Shown: in pieces, positions 34,403 to 46,500 of the stretch
Layout of the letters: every line of letters starts with the position of its first letter
How positions within the stretch are numbered: the stretch's first letter is position 1
Source of the DNA: Colocasia esculenta
Taxonomy: Eukaryota; Streptophyta; Magnoliopsida; Alismatales; Araceae
Reading direction: 5' to 3'
Assembly (NCBI GenBank): GCA_014218235.1
Contig: CM024753.1
Span: forward strand, 8,179,146 to 8,243,145
Length of the DNA stretch: 64,000 nt
Position numbers and translations under genes: made by a program
Notes under the pieces: generated by a model
Seen by the model: only the letters and a program-made list of their open reading frames with translations
Databases searched by the model: none
Told to the model about the DNA's origin: nothing

Positions 34403-36575
34403 TGTAGCATACGACTTCAGATCGTCTTATATTCGTTGTGGTGGCCAGTGTGTGGCCCACATTGTGAGTAGCAGGTGCTTTCACAGTTTTCGGGGAGTTG
34501 TGGGCCAGCTGGTTGGCCCAAAATGCAGGTTTGTTCTCTGTCCCTGACGCGACAGAGGGGCTCGTCGCGTTCTCATAGCGACACCCGGGGACGTCGCGTT
34601 TTGGTTGCCACTGTTTTGGCTCGTCGTTTGCATGCACGCCGCGTGTCGCGCGCGGGACGTGCGTACTACATCGTAGGTGGATCACGACGGGCAGCCGCGT
34701 CGCGACCTGGTCGCGACGTAGCGATACGTCGCGTTCCCACCGAGCTGTGTTTTTAAGAAACCCTGGCCGAACAGAGCTTTCACAAGCTCTGCTCGGCTAG
34801 GGGAGGTTTTGCTCGAGGATTCTGGGCGATTCGAGTTCGTGGGCTTCGGTTGGTCGTGTTCTCGCCGCGAGGATCGCGTGTGGAGCGGGAGAAATGCCGG
34901 TTATCGCCCGTTTTTGTGTTCTTCATCAAGTAGGAAGATTCTACCCTTTTCCTTCGTGGAATCACTGTGTGTGTGTCGTGTGATGTGTTTACAGCTTTAA
35001 ACCGTAGATGGCATGCTAGGACATCACAAAGAGCATGAAAAATGGATTAGAAACCATGTTTGGCAGGGTTTTTTAGGGTTTCTCTGGCGAAGGGGACTCG
35101 GTAGGGTTTTTCGCCTGCGAAGGCAGCAGTCTCCCCTGTCGCGATCAGATCGCGACAGGATGATACGTCGTGTTCGCGTTTGCGATCGCGACATGTTGAG
35201 GTGTCGCGACTTGATCGCAGCCCAGGCCCCTGTCGCGACCACAGCCGAGGGGTTACATTTGTATGTGTTTGTTATGTACGTGTCGTTTATGGTAACCGAT
35301 GGCGGTATGTTATCCGATGAGCATGGAAATGGTTAGCATTGCTTTGGCACTTGTTGTGCTCCTTGGGAATGCGGCTCACATGGTGAGCTGCAGACTCACG
35401 TGGTTGTGAGCGTGCGACTGGTTTCAGTGACCCGTGTGTGTTCACATGGTTTATGTAGCATGCATGAGATTCCGTGTGCGTGGCAGGTAGTGTTACGCCT
35501 TCCGTGGTTACCTCTACAGTTGGGAGCCCCAGGTTCCGAGGTGAGCCTGGCACGTGGGTGTGCTCGGGGTTTGTCCCGGTACAGTGGTACCGTCAAGGTC
35601 TTGTCGTCTTCCTGGACACCCTCGCTCTCGGGGAGAGTTGTCGTCCGACTGAGGGAAAGACGGCAGGGACAATGACTTGTGAGAGTTTGTTGTTTAGTCG
35701 TTTGTAGCGCGCTCATAGTTGGGGGGACGGCACCAGTAGACGTACTGGACCCCAGCTAGTCCTATTTCTAGTGCCTCACTTTAGAGAGTTTAGGCCAGAG
35801 TCCCTAAAGGTGTCAGGCATGGGCCTGCGGTGGTGACCTACAGGTGTGGTGGTTTGGTTGGTCTCCACAGTTCTTATTTGGTTTAGTGGAGCACAGCTAG
35901 ACCTTTCATCCGTGGCTGCGAGACTGAGAGGTAAGACCTGTGTGTTTTGTCCGGGTTGGTTGCTGGTGTCGCGAGCCAGGCTACGCGACCCGATTTGGCG
36001 TTTACCTACTTTAGCTCGTACACCTATTTGGGTTTTCCGTTTATTTATTAACAATACATTTGAGGTCAGTAAGCGGTTAGTAAATTACATCTTTATATCT
36101 TGCTTAGATAATTCTATAAATTGCTATAGCGTAGTTTCCTACTTAGTTATTTGAGTTGTGGTTTGCTCGGTTTTCTTGGGGGAGTTTTTCTACTGAGCCA
36201 GTGATTAGCGAGGCTCACCCCCTACTCCTTTCAGGTGAGGAGAGCAGGAGGCTTCCCATCCGTCTTCTAGTTCCGGGCCGCACCGTAGCGGAACAGGGTC
36301 TGCGCCACCACCAGCATGTAATTTTCTCTCTTTGTACACCTCGGGGTATGCCCCAGGTTCTGTTGTACTGATTTATGGTTTAGTTGAGGAATTGGTTATG
36401 TAAATCTCACGTAAATATCTGTGGAATGGAAGTTTGCTTCTGTTATGTGGTTTCCTTTATTTTTCTACGGACATGTGTGAATGATATCCCTTGCGAAGCT
36501 TCGGCTTGTTCGCAGGAGGCGGAGTCGTGTCAGACTCGTTATCAGGTTAACGAGTTTGAATGATGTGGTGTTACA
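34403..36575 (+). repeat. LTR 2 (3' LTR of chromovirus remnant 2)
   Basis: It starts TGTAGCATACGACTTCAG after the tract GGACGAAATTTCTTTTAGG and ends near GGTGTTACA. Landmarks match LTR 1 in order. The first third is unusual: about 34545-35245 is packed with GTCGCGAC and GATCGCGAC words, where LTR 1 and the solo LTR instead carry GACGTCAAC/GTTGACGC words. Confidence 0.82.
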
Positions 36576-36810
36576 CGGTGGGGGTTCTTCTCCGGCACCG
36601 GTGATCGCTCAATTGACTGTTCAGAGATCCGACTATGGTGTGGCTAAGTCTATTTGTGCCTTTACTTGTTCTTGCTCATGTGTCCCCTATAGTTTGGACC
36701 CTGCTTGGCTCAACGAGGAGCGGCGCAGCGGATGTCTGAGTACCATTCCAGCTAGATCTTCCGGTCGTTACTGTTATGCGGTTTAATGTTTCACCTTGCA
36801 TGCATGTGGG
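36576..36810. other. No gene recognised
   Basis: Short stretch between LTR 2 and the MITE, including the left target duplication CATGTGGG. No feature is recognised. Confidence 0.4.
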
Positions 36811-37201
36811 TAGGGGTGTTCACGGTTCGGTTCGGTTTGGTTTTCTCCATTTTTGGAGAAAATCGAACCGAACAGAAGTCATTAACCGTTCGGTTCGGTT
36901 CAAACCGAATTCTGACATTTTTGGCATTTTTTCTGGTATTTCTGGCATTTCTGGGAAAAAATATGTAAAAATGGGTGTTTTGTGGTGGTAGGGAGTTTCG
37001 AACTCGCGACCACCACGCGCGCAGAGGGCGCGCGACGCCACCCTCCATTGCGCTACTACTTTTTTATAATTTTATTATTTATATAATTATATATAGATAT
37101 TCGATTCATTTCGATTTCCCATCTAAAACCGAACCGAACCACCCAGCCCATGAAACCGAACCGAACCGACTTCGGTTTGAACCATATTTTACACAACCCT
37201 A
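36811..37201. mobile_element. hAT-like MITE (391 bp) with a tRNA-like insert
   Basis: A perfect 8-bp duplication CATGTGGG flanks it (36803-36810 and 37202-37209). Termini are TAGGGGTGTTCACGG and, on the other strand, TAGGGTTGTGTAAAATATGG. Subterminal DNA consists of CGGTTCGGTT words at both ends. It lies about 390 bp upstream of the PPOX1 start codon and so may sit in its promoter. Confidence 0.9.
36985..37059 (-). ncRNA. tRNA-like 75-nt sequence inside the MITE
   Basis: Read on the minus strand, GTAGTAG at the 5' end pairs with CTACCAC at the 3' end at 6 of 7 positions. A D-arm-like GCGC/GCGT stem follows, then a perfect 5-bp stem GCGCG/CGCGC closing a 7-base loop. The T-arm is GCGAG-TTCGAAA-CTCCC. 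TAGCGCAATGG resembles the internal A box and GAGTTCGAAAC the B box of RNA polymerase III genes. The loop lacks the usual U33 and the variable region is long, so this is a tRNA relic or SINE head, not a proven tRNA. Confidence 0.5.
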
Positions 37202-37592
37202 CATGTGGGCTTCGTTGAAGGCTTCCCTCCACCTCGTTGAGCTCATCCTCGGAACAAGTGTAGTCCGAGAGCGTGTCTTCCCCCACCGTGATGTTGTCGG
37301 CGAAGATCGACATCTGTTCGAGGCGCCTTATGGGATGGTCATTCAGGTGGATCTTGGGCTTTTGCCCACCTTATGCGGACTCTTGGTCCCTTATTTCATG
37401 GCACACTATTTTAGCCATACCTTGTTGCTTCAGACTCATAATTGGATGCCTGCAGTCATTGCCGTGTACTGACCTTCTTTTGTGATATAATCGATGTCAA
37501 AAAAAGAAATAAAAAATGTGTCACTCCTCGTCGGAAAAAGGAAAAAAAGGAAAAACCCGTCATACCATGGCTTGTGAGGCAAAACCTGGGCC
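37202..37592. promoter_or_regulatory. Upstream region of PPOX1, promoter inferred from position only
   Basis: The stretch between the MITE and the PPOX1 start codon must hold the proximal promoter and 5' leader if transcription starts close to the gene. GATATAATC near 37483 is a weak TATA-like word. No other motif is convincing. Confidence 0.3.
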
Positions 37593-40500
37593 ATGTCACG
37601 CCGCTTCCTCATGCTCTCCCGTGCGCTCCTCATCTCTCCTGCTCCCCCACCCACCGCCGTCTCCCCCACTCCCCTACACTGTCCGTCGCTGCCCTGCGCC
37701 GCCACTCCTCGCTCCACCCCAGCTGCGTCTCTGCTCCAGCCGTTCCCAGCGAGGTCTCCTCCTCGGGACCTGGTAATTTTCGTGTTGACGTGCTATTTTT
37801 CTTTCGTTTTCTCCCCATTGCAGTCGTCATTTCTATCTCGCTCTCTAACATGCGGTCCGGTTTGGTCTGTATCGGTGTAGACCTTCGTTCGGCTCCCCTC
37901 TGGTGTCTGTCGTGCCCGCCACTTATCAGTTCACAGCGGAGGAGGAGGCGGCGGAATGGGCGACGGGGTCGCTGATGTGTCGTATCTGACACAGAAGGAG
38001 GCGGCAGAGATCGATGAGATCCTGATGGGTCCTCTTGGCTTCAGCGTCGACCAGCTGATGGTCTCTCTACTTCCCCGCTCCCTCTCCTCCCGGGAATAAA
38101 AGAAAGCCTGGCACTAACTCCAGTTGTTGGCTTACAGGAATTGGCTGGGTTGAGCGTCGCAGCATCCATATTCGAGGTGATAAAATTGAGCAGCCAATGT
38201 GTTTGCTGTTGGCCGTATGTGACGATTGTCATGTGCTTGTGAAAGCTTGACCTTTTCTTAACGTTTTTATTGTCGTCGGTGGGAAAGATCAATGAGCTGC
38301 TGATGAATTCTTATATTTCATTTTTGGGGAAAAATCACAAGACTTCACATCACTGCAATACCACTTTTTACGGGTGATTACTTGCTTCCCCGAATAACAA
38401 GAGTACGCCACATCCAAGGCACTATGGGACAGGCTTTTGGTGTCAAACAGATGTGCGTTTCAGAATTGTGTCTAGTTTCTGTTTCTAATGGGAAAAATGC
38501 ACATCTAATGTTTCCCAAGAGATTCTCTTTTGTGTGGGATATCATACACAGCAATTGACGTCTCACAGATCGCACCCTCTGTTCATTCTGTAATGCAGTG
38601 TCAAAACTCACTAACGAACGTGCCACATTACTTGGGAAATATGAGTTAGAATTCAAAGTATCACTGTAATTAGCCTGCTATCCGTAATTGATTTTTATAA
38701 TTAAGTTGTAATTAGTAGAATTAAGAAAAATAAATGCTAAAATTTAATTGAGGAAAGGTGGCTTTGAAGAAGCCTTTCTTTTTGTTTGTAATGTGAGGAA
38801 ACAATGAAGTTCTACGAGGAAAATGACACAAAGGTTGGAAGAGAAAAAGGTGGACAAGTGACCAACATTAAGATACTAGTAATCGAGAGAAACATGAACC
38901 AGAAGCAATTTCCCTGAGATGCTCATCCAATGATTTGTAATGTGGGAAACAATTAAGTTAGGAAAATGAAACAAAGGTTGGAGGAGAAAGAGGTAGACAA
39001 GTTTCCAATATTAGGATATTAGTAATTAAGAGAAACAGGAACCAGAGGCAATTCCCCTGAAATACTCATCAATCTAGTAACATGCAAGAAGCTCTCTTGG
39101 GGAGGACAAAGGGAGGCAAATTACAAGATTGACCCTGTCTAAATGTGTGGCAGAAGCAGTGTCTTCTCTATTTTACTTAAGTTTTGTGTTGTTTCACTCT
39201 CTTTTAATTCCCTTTACCACTGAACATAACATCTGCCCATGAATTGCTTCCAAGGATGGCAGTGTCGGTTTCGGTTTCGCTTGATTTCGGGCATATCAGG
39301 CGGCCTTAAGAAGAGAGTAAATGGCTGGTTTTGGGCCGAAACCGATTAAAATATTAGTTTGATGGTATTGGACTTGCTACAGTAAAATGGCCAGGTTTTG
39401 AATCGGTCCGGTCCGAAACTGAATGTTCCGGTTTCGGCCGAAACTGCCAACCATGATTTCTTCTGCTTCTATCCAATGGTTTTTGGTAAACCATTAAATT
39501 TGCTTTAAAAATGTGTTGCGGAAGTGATGATTATGGGAAGTCCACCAAATTGCTACAATTAAAATACCACTTCTTGTATGTAGATTTTCTCCCACTTATT
39601 CTCTCCGTTAAACATAAAAGCATCTTCAAATGCCCTGTATTAAAATGGATACTCATTGTCTTAGTCATCTGATGCTTTTAGAGGGAATTTTTTCCTTTGT
39701 TTAATTGTCTGAAATCAATTATATTCTTAGGTTTATAGGAAAGAAGATCATGGTTGTGTACCGGCAATCTGTGGTCCAGGAAATAAGCATAAAAGCATCT
39801 TCAAATGCTGCCTGTATTAAAATGGATACTTGATGTCTTAGTCATCTGATGCTTTTAGCAGGAATTTTTTCCATTGTATAGATGATTGTACTGAAATCAA
39901 CTAATTATTAGGTTTATAGAAAAGATGATTATGGTCGTGTACTGGCAATCTGCGGTCCAGGAAATAATGGTGGTGATGGCCTGGTAGCTGCGAGGCACCT
40001 ATATCACTTTGGATATAAGCCAGTTGTTTGTTATCCAAAACATACCCCCAAGATGCTCTACACAGGATTGGTTACTCAGGTAGATCAATATGGCCTTTGT
40101 ACAGCATTTCATTTTTCCACTGATCATGCATTATGCTAATGCCATTGATGGTAATTTCTAATTTTATGTTTGTAGTTGGAAGCACTGTCAATACCATTCT
40201 TGTCGGTGGAAGAGCTCCCTCAGGATTTATCAAGTGATTTTGACCTCATTGTGGATGCTATGTTTGGCTTCTCATTTCAGGGTACACATATCATATTCTA
40301 GTTTTGTTATTCATTTATCAACAGAATGAAATATCATATTCTATCAAAAAACCATTTAATGGTTTGGTAGTGTAGTGGCCTTCAGACATTTGGAGACACA
40401 ATTGCTAGTTTTATATGTATTGTTTAGATGTCCTTGTAAAATGGAATTGCAGGTGCTTCTGACGGACTGAACATGGTAATTAATAGTGATTTAGATTATG

Positions 40501-43500
40501 ATTGTATCTACGACAAGGATGGTGTACATAATCTTCAAAGTTTCTACTGCTTGGATGGGAACAGATGAATTATTTTCTTGATGGAAGTCTCACACACTTT
40601 AGGAACCTTATAGTTAGGATCTCCCCTTAAAGTGGCTTGTTATAATCATAAATGAGAATGATCTTCTTCAGTACCTGTTCGCTTATATATTGATGCAGTA
40701 ATTGCTTTTTGTGTAAAGATGATTCTCCATGAATCCTCTCATATCCAATGTGGACTGAACATGGTAATTAATAGTGATTTTGGGAGTCAAAACATGTTAC
40801 TGTACTTATTTCTAAATGGATAATGGAATACTCTTTCCTGATTTAGATTTATGATTGTATCTACGACAAGGGATAATGTACATAATCTCAAGGTTTCTAC
40901 TGCTTGGATGGGAACAGATGAAGAGAGAAGAACACCTAATGGGTACATGTTCAGTCATAGATACATTATCTGTTCCCATCCAAGCAGTAGAAACCTTGAA
41001 GATTATGTACATTATCCCTTGTCGTAGATACAATCATAAATCTAAATCAGGAAAGAGTATTCCATTATCCATTTAGAAAGAAGTACAGTAACATGTTTCG
41101 ACTCCCAAAATCACTATTAATTAACATGTTTTGACTCCCAAAATCACTATTATTCTCCATGAATCCTCCCATATCCTCTATTACTTTTAGCTGCATGGCC
41201 TATGATCTAGTAATTGCTATCACTTTCTTTAAGAAGAGAGACGAACACCTAATAACATACAAGAGTGGAACACATTGGAGCCGAATTGATTTATTTTCTT
41301 ATTAGAAAGGCTGATAGAGTCTTGTGTAAAGATTGCAAAGTTATCTTTGGAGAGAGTTTAGTCCCACAACATAGGTTACTAGTAATGAATGTCCTTATCC
41401 CAAAATTTAAATGAAAAACCATCATAAATAATTGTTCTAAGATTTAGTGGTGGAATTTGAAAAGTAAAAATTTGGGAACATTTAAAAATCATCTAGTAAA
41501 AGAAAATATTTGAAATTTAGATCAAGAAGTTGATGTAATGTGGAATAATGTTATAAATTGTATAAAGAATGTAGCAAACACTCTTAGGTGAATCTAAAGG
41601 CAAAAGGAATGTAGAAAGAGAGACTTGGTGGTGGAGTGAGGAAATTCAAAATACCATTAGAGTTAAAAGAGATTGTTTTAAGGCTTGGCAAACCAACAAA
41701 AATAATCAAACTTTAGAAGAGTATAAAATAGCTAAAAAGAGGGCTAAAAGAATAGTTAGTGAAGCTAAGTCTAAGACATTTGAAGAATTATATAATAATT
41801 AGGAACTCGAGAGGTGAAAAGAACATATTAAAACTTGCTAAATTGAGAGAAGGAAAAGTAGAGATCTAGATCCTGTTCGTTGCGTTAAGGATGAAGATCA
41901 AAAGGTTTTAGTTAAGGATCTAGAGGTTAAAAAGAGATGATGTAGTTATTTTCATAAATTACTTAATGAGATTGCTTTAAGGATGTCTCTTTAGAAGAGA
42001 ACTAAGAGTCAACAAAATTTGATAAATATCAGTATTTCAGGCATATTAGGATGTTAGAAATGGGTGATGTTTAAGAAAAATGAAAATGGGCTAGGTCTTA
42101 AGGCTGGATGGCATATCTATTGAAGTGTGGAAAGGCTTAGGAGACATTAGTATTAAGTGGTTAACTAAACTTTTCAATAAAAATTTGAAGGAACGAAGAA
42201 TGCCAGAAGAATGGAGAAAAAGTGTTGTGGTAGGGGATATTCAAAACTGTAATAATTATCGTGGAATTAAGCCTACGAGTCACACGATAAAACTTTGGGA
42301 AGAGTAATCTGAGTTGAATGCGATGTATGACTACTGTATCAGAAAATCAGTTTGGTTTTATGCCAAGTAGATCTACCACAAAAGCTATTTTCTTATTACG
42401 ACAATTATGGAGAAGTATAGAAAGATGAGAAGAGATTTGTATATGCTCTTTTTTTATTTGGAGAAGACGTGTGATCGAGTACTGAGAGATTTTTTATTGG
42501 TGGACATTAACAAAGAAGAGAGTCTTTCAATGATATGTTGACTTGATTTATGATATGTACGAGGGTGCTACTACTAGTGTGCGAACTATTGTTGGATAGA
42601 CTTGAATTTTCAGTCATTATAGATTTGCATTAAGATTTTGCTTTAAGTCCTGTTGGAACAAAAAAAAAAAAAAAATATGAATGTAGGTGACATTCACCTG
42701 TGGGCAACTACTCAGTTAGCTAGCCTGGAAAAGGAGATGGCTACTTAACCGGGAGTTGGCAACTACCGGTAAATGTTGACCTCATCTAACCGGTTAAAAT
42801 CCCACCTAACCGGTTTAACGGCTTGATTAAGAGGTCAAAACAGTTATGATTAGGGTGACCCCAAGGTTACTTAAAGTCATACTTGATCCGAGCATTCAAG
42901 CTCTCAAGTATTGTCAAGCACCCAAGCAAGTGAGAGATGCCGAGGAGAATAAATCTCCGGATAAAAATACGGCACGGAAGAATTCCGGCATTACGAGGTC
43001 TACAGACCAAGATAAGTACAAGAACAAGTCCGCCACGAAGGCTCCAAGACTTGCAATTGATTCTCCGTCCGGCGGCAGAACTTCCGACAAAATACGGAAT
43101 GGCACGACGGAATGGCACGGGCTTCTCCAAAGGGCAAGACCCCTTCAAATGAAGGGGAGGGGTCTATTTATAGACTTTTTAAGCCCCTCCCCTAAACCGA
43201 TGTGAATACCATCGGTTAGGGGTTTTTTCCCCTAACCGATGGTAGCTCCATCGGTAAGGGGTTTTTCCCCCTTAACCGATGGTACTTCCATCGGTTAGAG
43301 GGAATCCCCCTCTAACCGATGGAAGCTCCATCGGTTAGGGGAATTCTCCCCTAAACCGATGGATGTTCCATCGGCTAGGGGGATTCCCCCCTAAACCGAT
43401 GGAACCTCCATCGGTTAGGGGTTTTCCCCCTCTAACCGATGGAGGTTCCATCGGTTAGGGGGATTCCCCCCTAAACCGATGGAACCCCCATCGGTTAAGG

Positions 43501-46500
43501 GGTCCCCCTTTCAAAAAAAAAACATAAAACAAAAAAAAACAGAAAACAGAAAAATAAAGAAAACAGAAAAAAAAGAGAAACACAGAAAGACAGAAAACAG
43601 AAAAAACAAAAAAATATAGAAAACAGAAAATGAAATAAAGGAAAAGCCCTAACGATGGTACCCCCATCGGTTAGAGGGCCTTTAACCCTCTAACCGATGG
43701 GAGTCTCATCGGTTAGAGGAGTTTTTTTTCCTTAACCGATGAGAGTCTCATCGGTTAGAGGAATTTTCCCTCTAACCGATGGAACTCCCATCGGTTTTAA
43801 CCCCCCACCCATGTAAGGGGTGCCTCCCCTATAAAAGGCACCCCATTCCCCATGAAAAAGGGTCGGCTCTCGGACCCCGGCTTGGAAAATCTCCGTTCCC
43901 CCTCGGCTCCCGGCTTCCATTCTCCCGGATCCCCCATTCTCCATGTAAAAGCCCCCCGGCTCTTTAGCCCTCCTCTTTCAAAGTTGAAGGAAATAGAATT
44001 TTCAAATCCATTCTCAATCTCATTTCCTTGTGAGCTAAGGTACGGCATCGGCAAACTTCATCGGCTAAAAGTCCGCAATAGCGGCACTGGCCCTCACGGG
44101 CTATAGGTTCTAAATACCGTCCATTACGGACATATGGTATTTTAGATACCTTTGTTATTTATGCCACCTCCCATCGAGTTTTAAACTCTCCGGGATGGTG
44201 TGTTGTGCTATATGCATATGTTTCTTAGAGGAGACTCTGCCCAAATGGAGATTCTACTCGAGAACATATTCATATATTCACAGATTGTCGTCTTTTTATA
44301 TGTGTTTCTTAGAGGAAACTCTGCCCAAGCAGAGATTCAACCTAAGAACATATCTATAAATTTCAAATCTGTGTTTATATTTATATGTTTCTTAGAGGAG
44401 ATCTGCCCAAGGGAGATTCTGCCAAGAACATGTTTGTATATTCACAATTGGTATTTTTATATGCATGTTTCCTAGAGGGAACTCTGCCCGAGTGGAGATC
44501 CGCCTAAGAACATACCTATAAAACTCAAATTGTGCCTATACACATATGTTTCTTGGAAGGAAGCCCTGCCTATGTCAGAGTTTTCCCTCTAAAACATATC
44601 AATATAATCACAAACTTTGTATTCATATACATGTGTTTCCAAGGAAACTCTGCCCAAATGCAGTCTCCGCCCACGGGCATGTTTATATAATCATAAAATT
44701 CGCAATTATATGCGTATACCTCTCAAAGGGATTCTGCATATGCAGATGGTACCTTTTACCGGACATTCCACTCAAAAGGAATACCGGTGAGAAAATAATG
44801 CGTAAACTGCAAATTTATGATTATACACACATACCTTTTTTAAGGGCAAAATCCCTTCGGATAAAGGTTCTCCGGGGACACATGGATATAAGTACATGTT
44901 CATATGAAATATCTCCGTGAGGGCATTCCGCATAAGCGGAAACTCTGCCAAAATAAATTTATGAAAATTGTGATAATATACACACATCCAAAGAAAAAAG
45001 AGGACAGGACCCGAACTATGACAGGACTCGAACTGTGACAGGACCCGAACTGTGACAGGACCCGAACTGCGATAGGACCCGAACTGTGCTCAGATACTCC
45101 CAAGAGCAGCATGAATGCATACTCACAGAACTGTGTTCGTATGGACAGTTTCCAGAAAGGAACTTCAAATTGACAAGAACGTCCATGGAGATATGTGCAT
45201 ACGTTCTCCGAAAATCATACTCATACAAGTAAAAAAAAAATGAATGATGAATGAATAAACGATGAACAAGGAGAAATGAAATTCTGCCTCAATTCAGACT
45301 TCATTTAAAAGAAGGATGTTGTAAAAGAATATCATGTCATAAGGAAAATTAATGTAGCAACTTTTCTAATACAGAAATGCTACTTTGAATCACGACCTTC
45401 CCCAAGTTCAGAATCAAATGCACGGGTATATACCCGTCTGCAATAATATCTTCAGGTTTTCCAAAAATAAAACCTTCAAACAACATCTTTCTCAAAAAAA
45501 AAAAAGGAGGAGGGAGACCCAAATGGTTCACGGAAATATATCCGTTCCCTTCTTAAAAGTCATATCTCGAGCTCCACAAAGGGCAGTCTTTTCAAAATGA
45601 AACACTCAAAGCTCAAGTATTTCGAAAATAACCAAAAGAAAATGATGCATCATGACCAGGATTTCTAAAAATGTGTATTCTCATCCCTTTTTGCTATGAA
45701 TGGTATTCGGGTTAAAACTGATGTTAAATAACATCAGAGTCTTAACTCGATGTAAATGTAACATCGATTTCGATCGATGGAGACAGAGGTCCAGCACATG
45801 TTACTCCAATCATCTGATGAGTATAGATACGGGACTCAAGGAGTTCAGATAAAAAACGGCGCACCTAGTCGTCCGTCACACGGACACATCCCCGTCCATT
45901 TCATGGACAACCCTAGTCGCCCGTCACACGGGCATCCCGTCCATTTCATGGACAACCCAGTCGTCCGTCACACGGACACCTCTGTCCATTTCATGGACAC
46001 CCAATATTCTCTTCCGCATTGCGCGGATTCTTTTCTGTCTATTAGACAAACTGGCACGCCCTGCAAAATTCAAAGCATGTGAAATGAATATGCATAAACC
46101 TCCCTCAAATGAAATAAAAAACCAAAATCAAATGGTCGTTGTTCCCACGCCGATGCTACGCCGCGTGTGGTTCACCAACCCTATCTCCATCCCGTGTCAA
46201 CAAGTCCGATCTCTTTGCTCTGGTTATACATGAGGTAACAAAGCAATTGCATGATGATATCCCTTGATGTATGCTATTTGCGGATGATATTGTCTTAATT
46301 GATGAGAGTATTGATGGTTTAAATGTCAAGCTGGAAAGTTGGAGGCATGTCTTGAAGTCTAAAGGTTTTAAATTAGTAGGAGTAAGTCAGTTTATGCATT
46401 GTAATTATGGTAATCAGAGAGTGTTACATGAAGATATTGTTCAAATTGATGGACAAGACATTTCCAAGAGTAGTAGCTTTCCATACTTAGGATCTATCAT

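Larger units (their letters stand above)
42651..46202. mobile_element. 3.55-kb TG...CA element, probable giant solo LTR
   Basis: It starts TGTTGGAAC and ends GTGTCAACA, with perfect AGTCC on each side (42646-42650, 46203-46207). The flanking RTE frame (DFALSP before; LFALVIHEVTK after) shows it is an insertion. TG...CA ends and a 5-bp duplication are the signature of LTR retrotransposon integration. I find no second copy of the TGTTGGAAC start inside and no gag or pol word, so a solo LTR fits best. TATA-like CTATTTATAG (43154) and CCTATAAAAGGCACC (about 43829) are present. The body contains four different tandem arrays. A non-coding LARD-like element is the alternative. Confidence 0.75.

Noticed and set aside
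37442..37975. A long frame starting at 37442 as the PPOX1 start
   Set aside because: It reads through Lys-rich leader sequence and the intron 1 donor. The start at 37593 gives a Ser/Pro-rich transit-like peptide and fits the splice phases.
43195..43800. Possible CRISPR array
   Set aside because: Period and repeat length look superficially right, but the spacers are not unique: they are themselves a conserved palindrome, no cas gene is present and the DNA is plant nuclear.
44200..44920. Two adjoining plus-strand frames with similar internal repeats as a secreted repeat protein
   Set aside because: The similarity comes from the 80-87-bp DNA array, whose period is not a multiple of three, and no conserved frame is kept between units.
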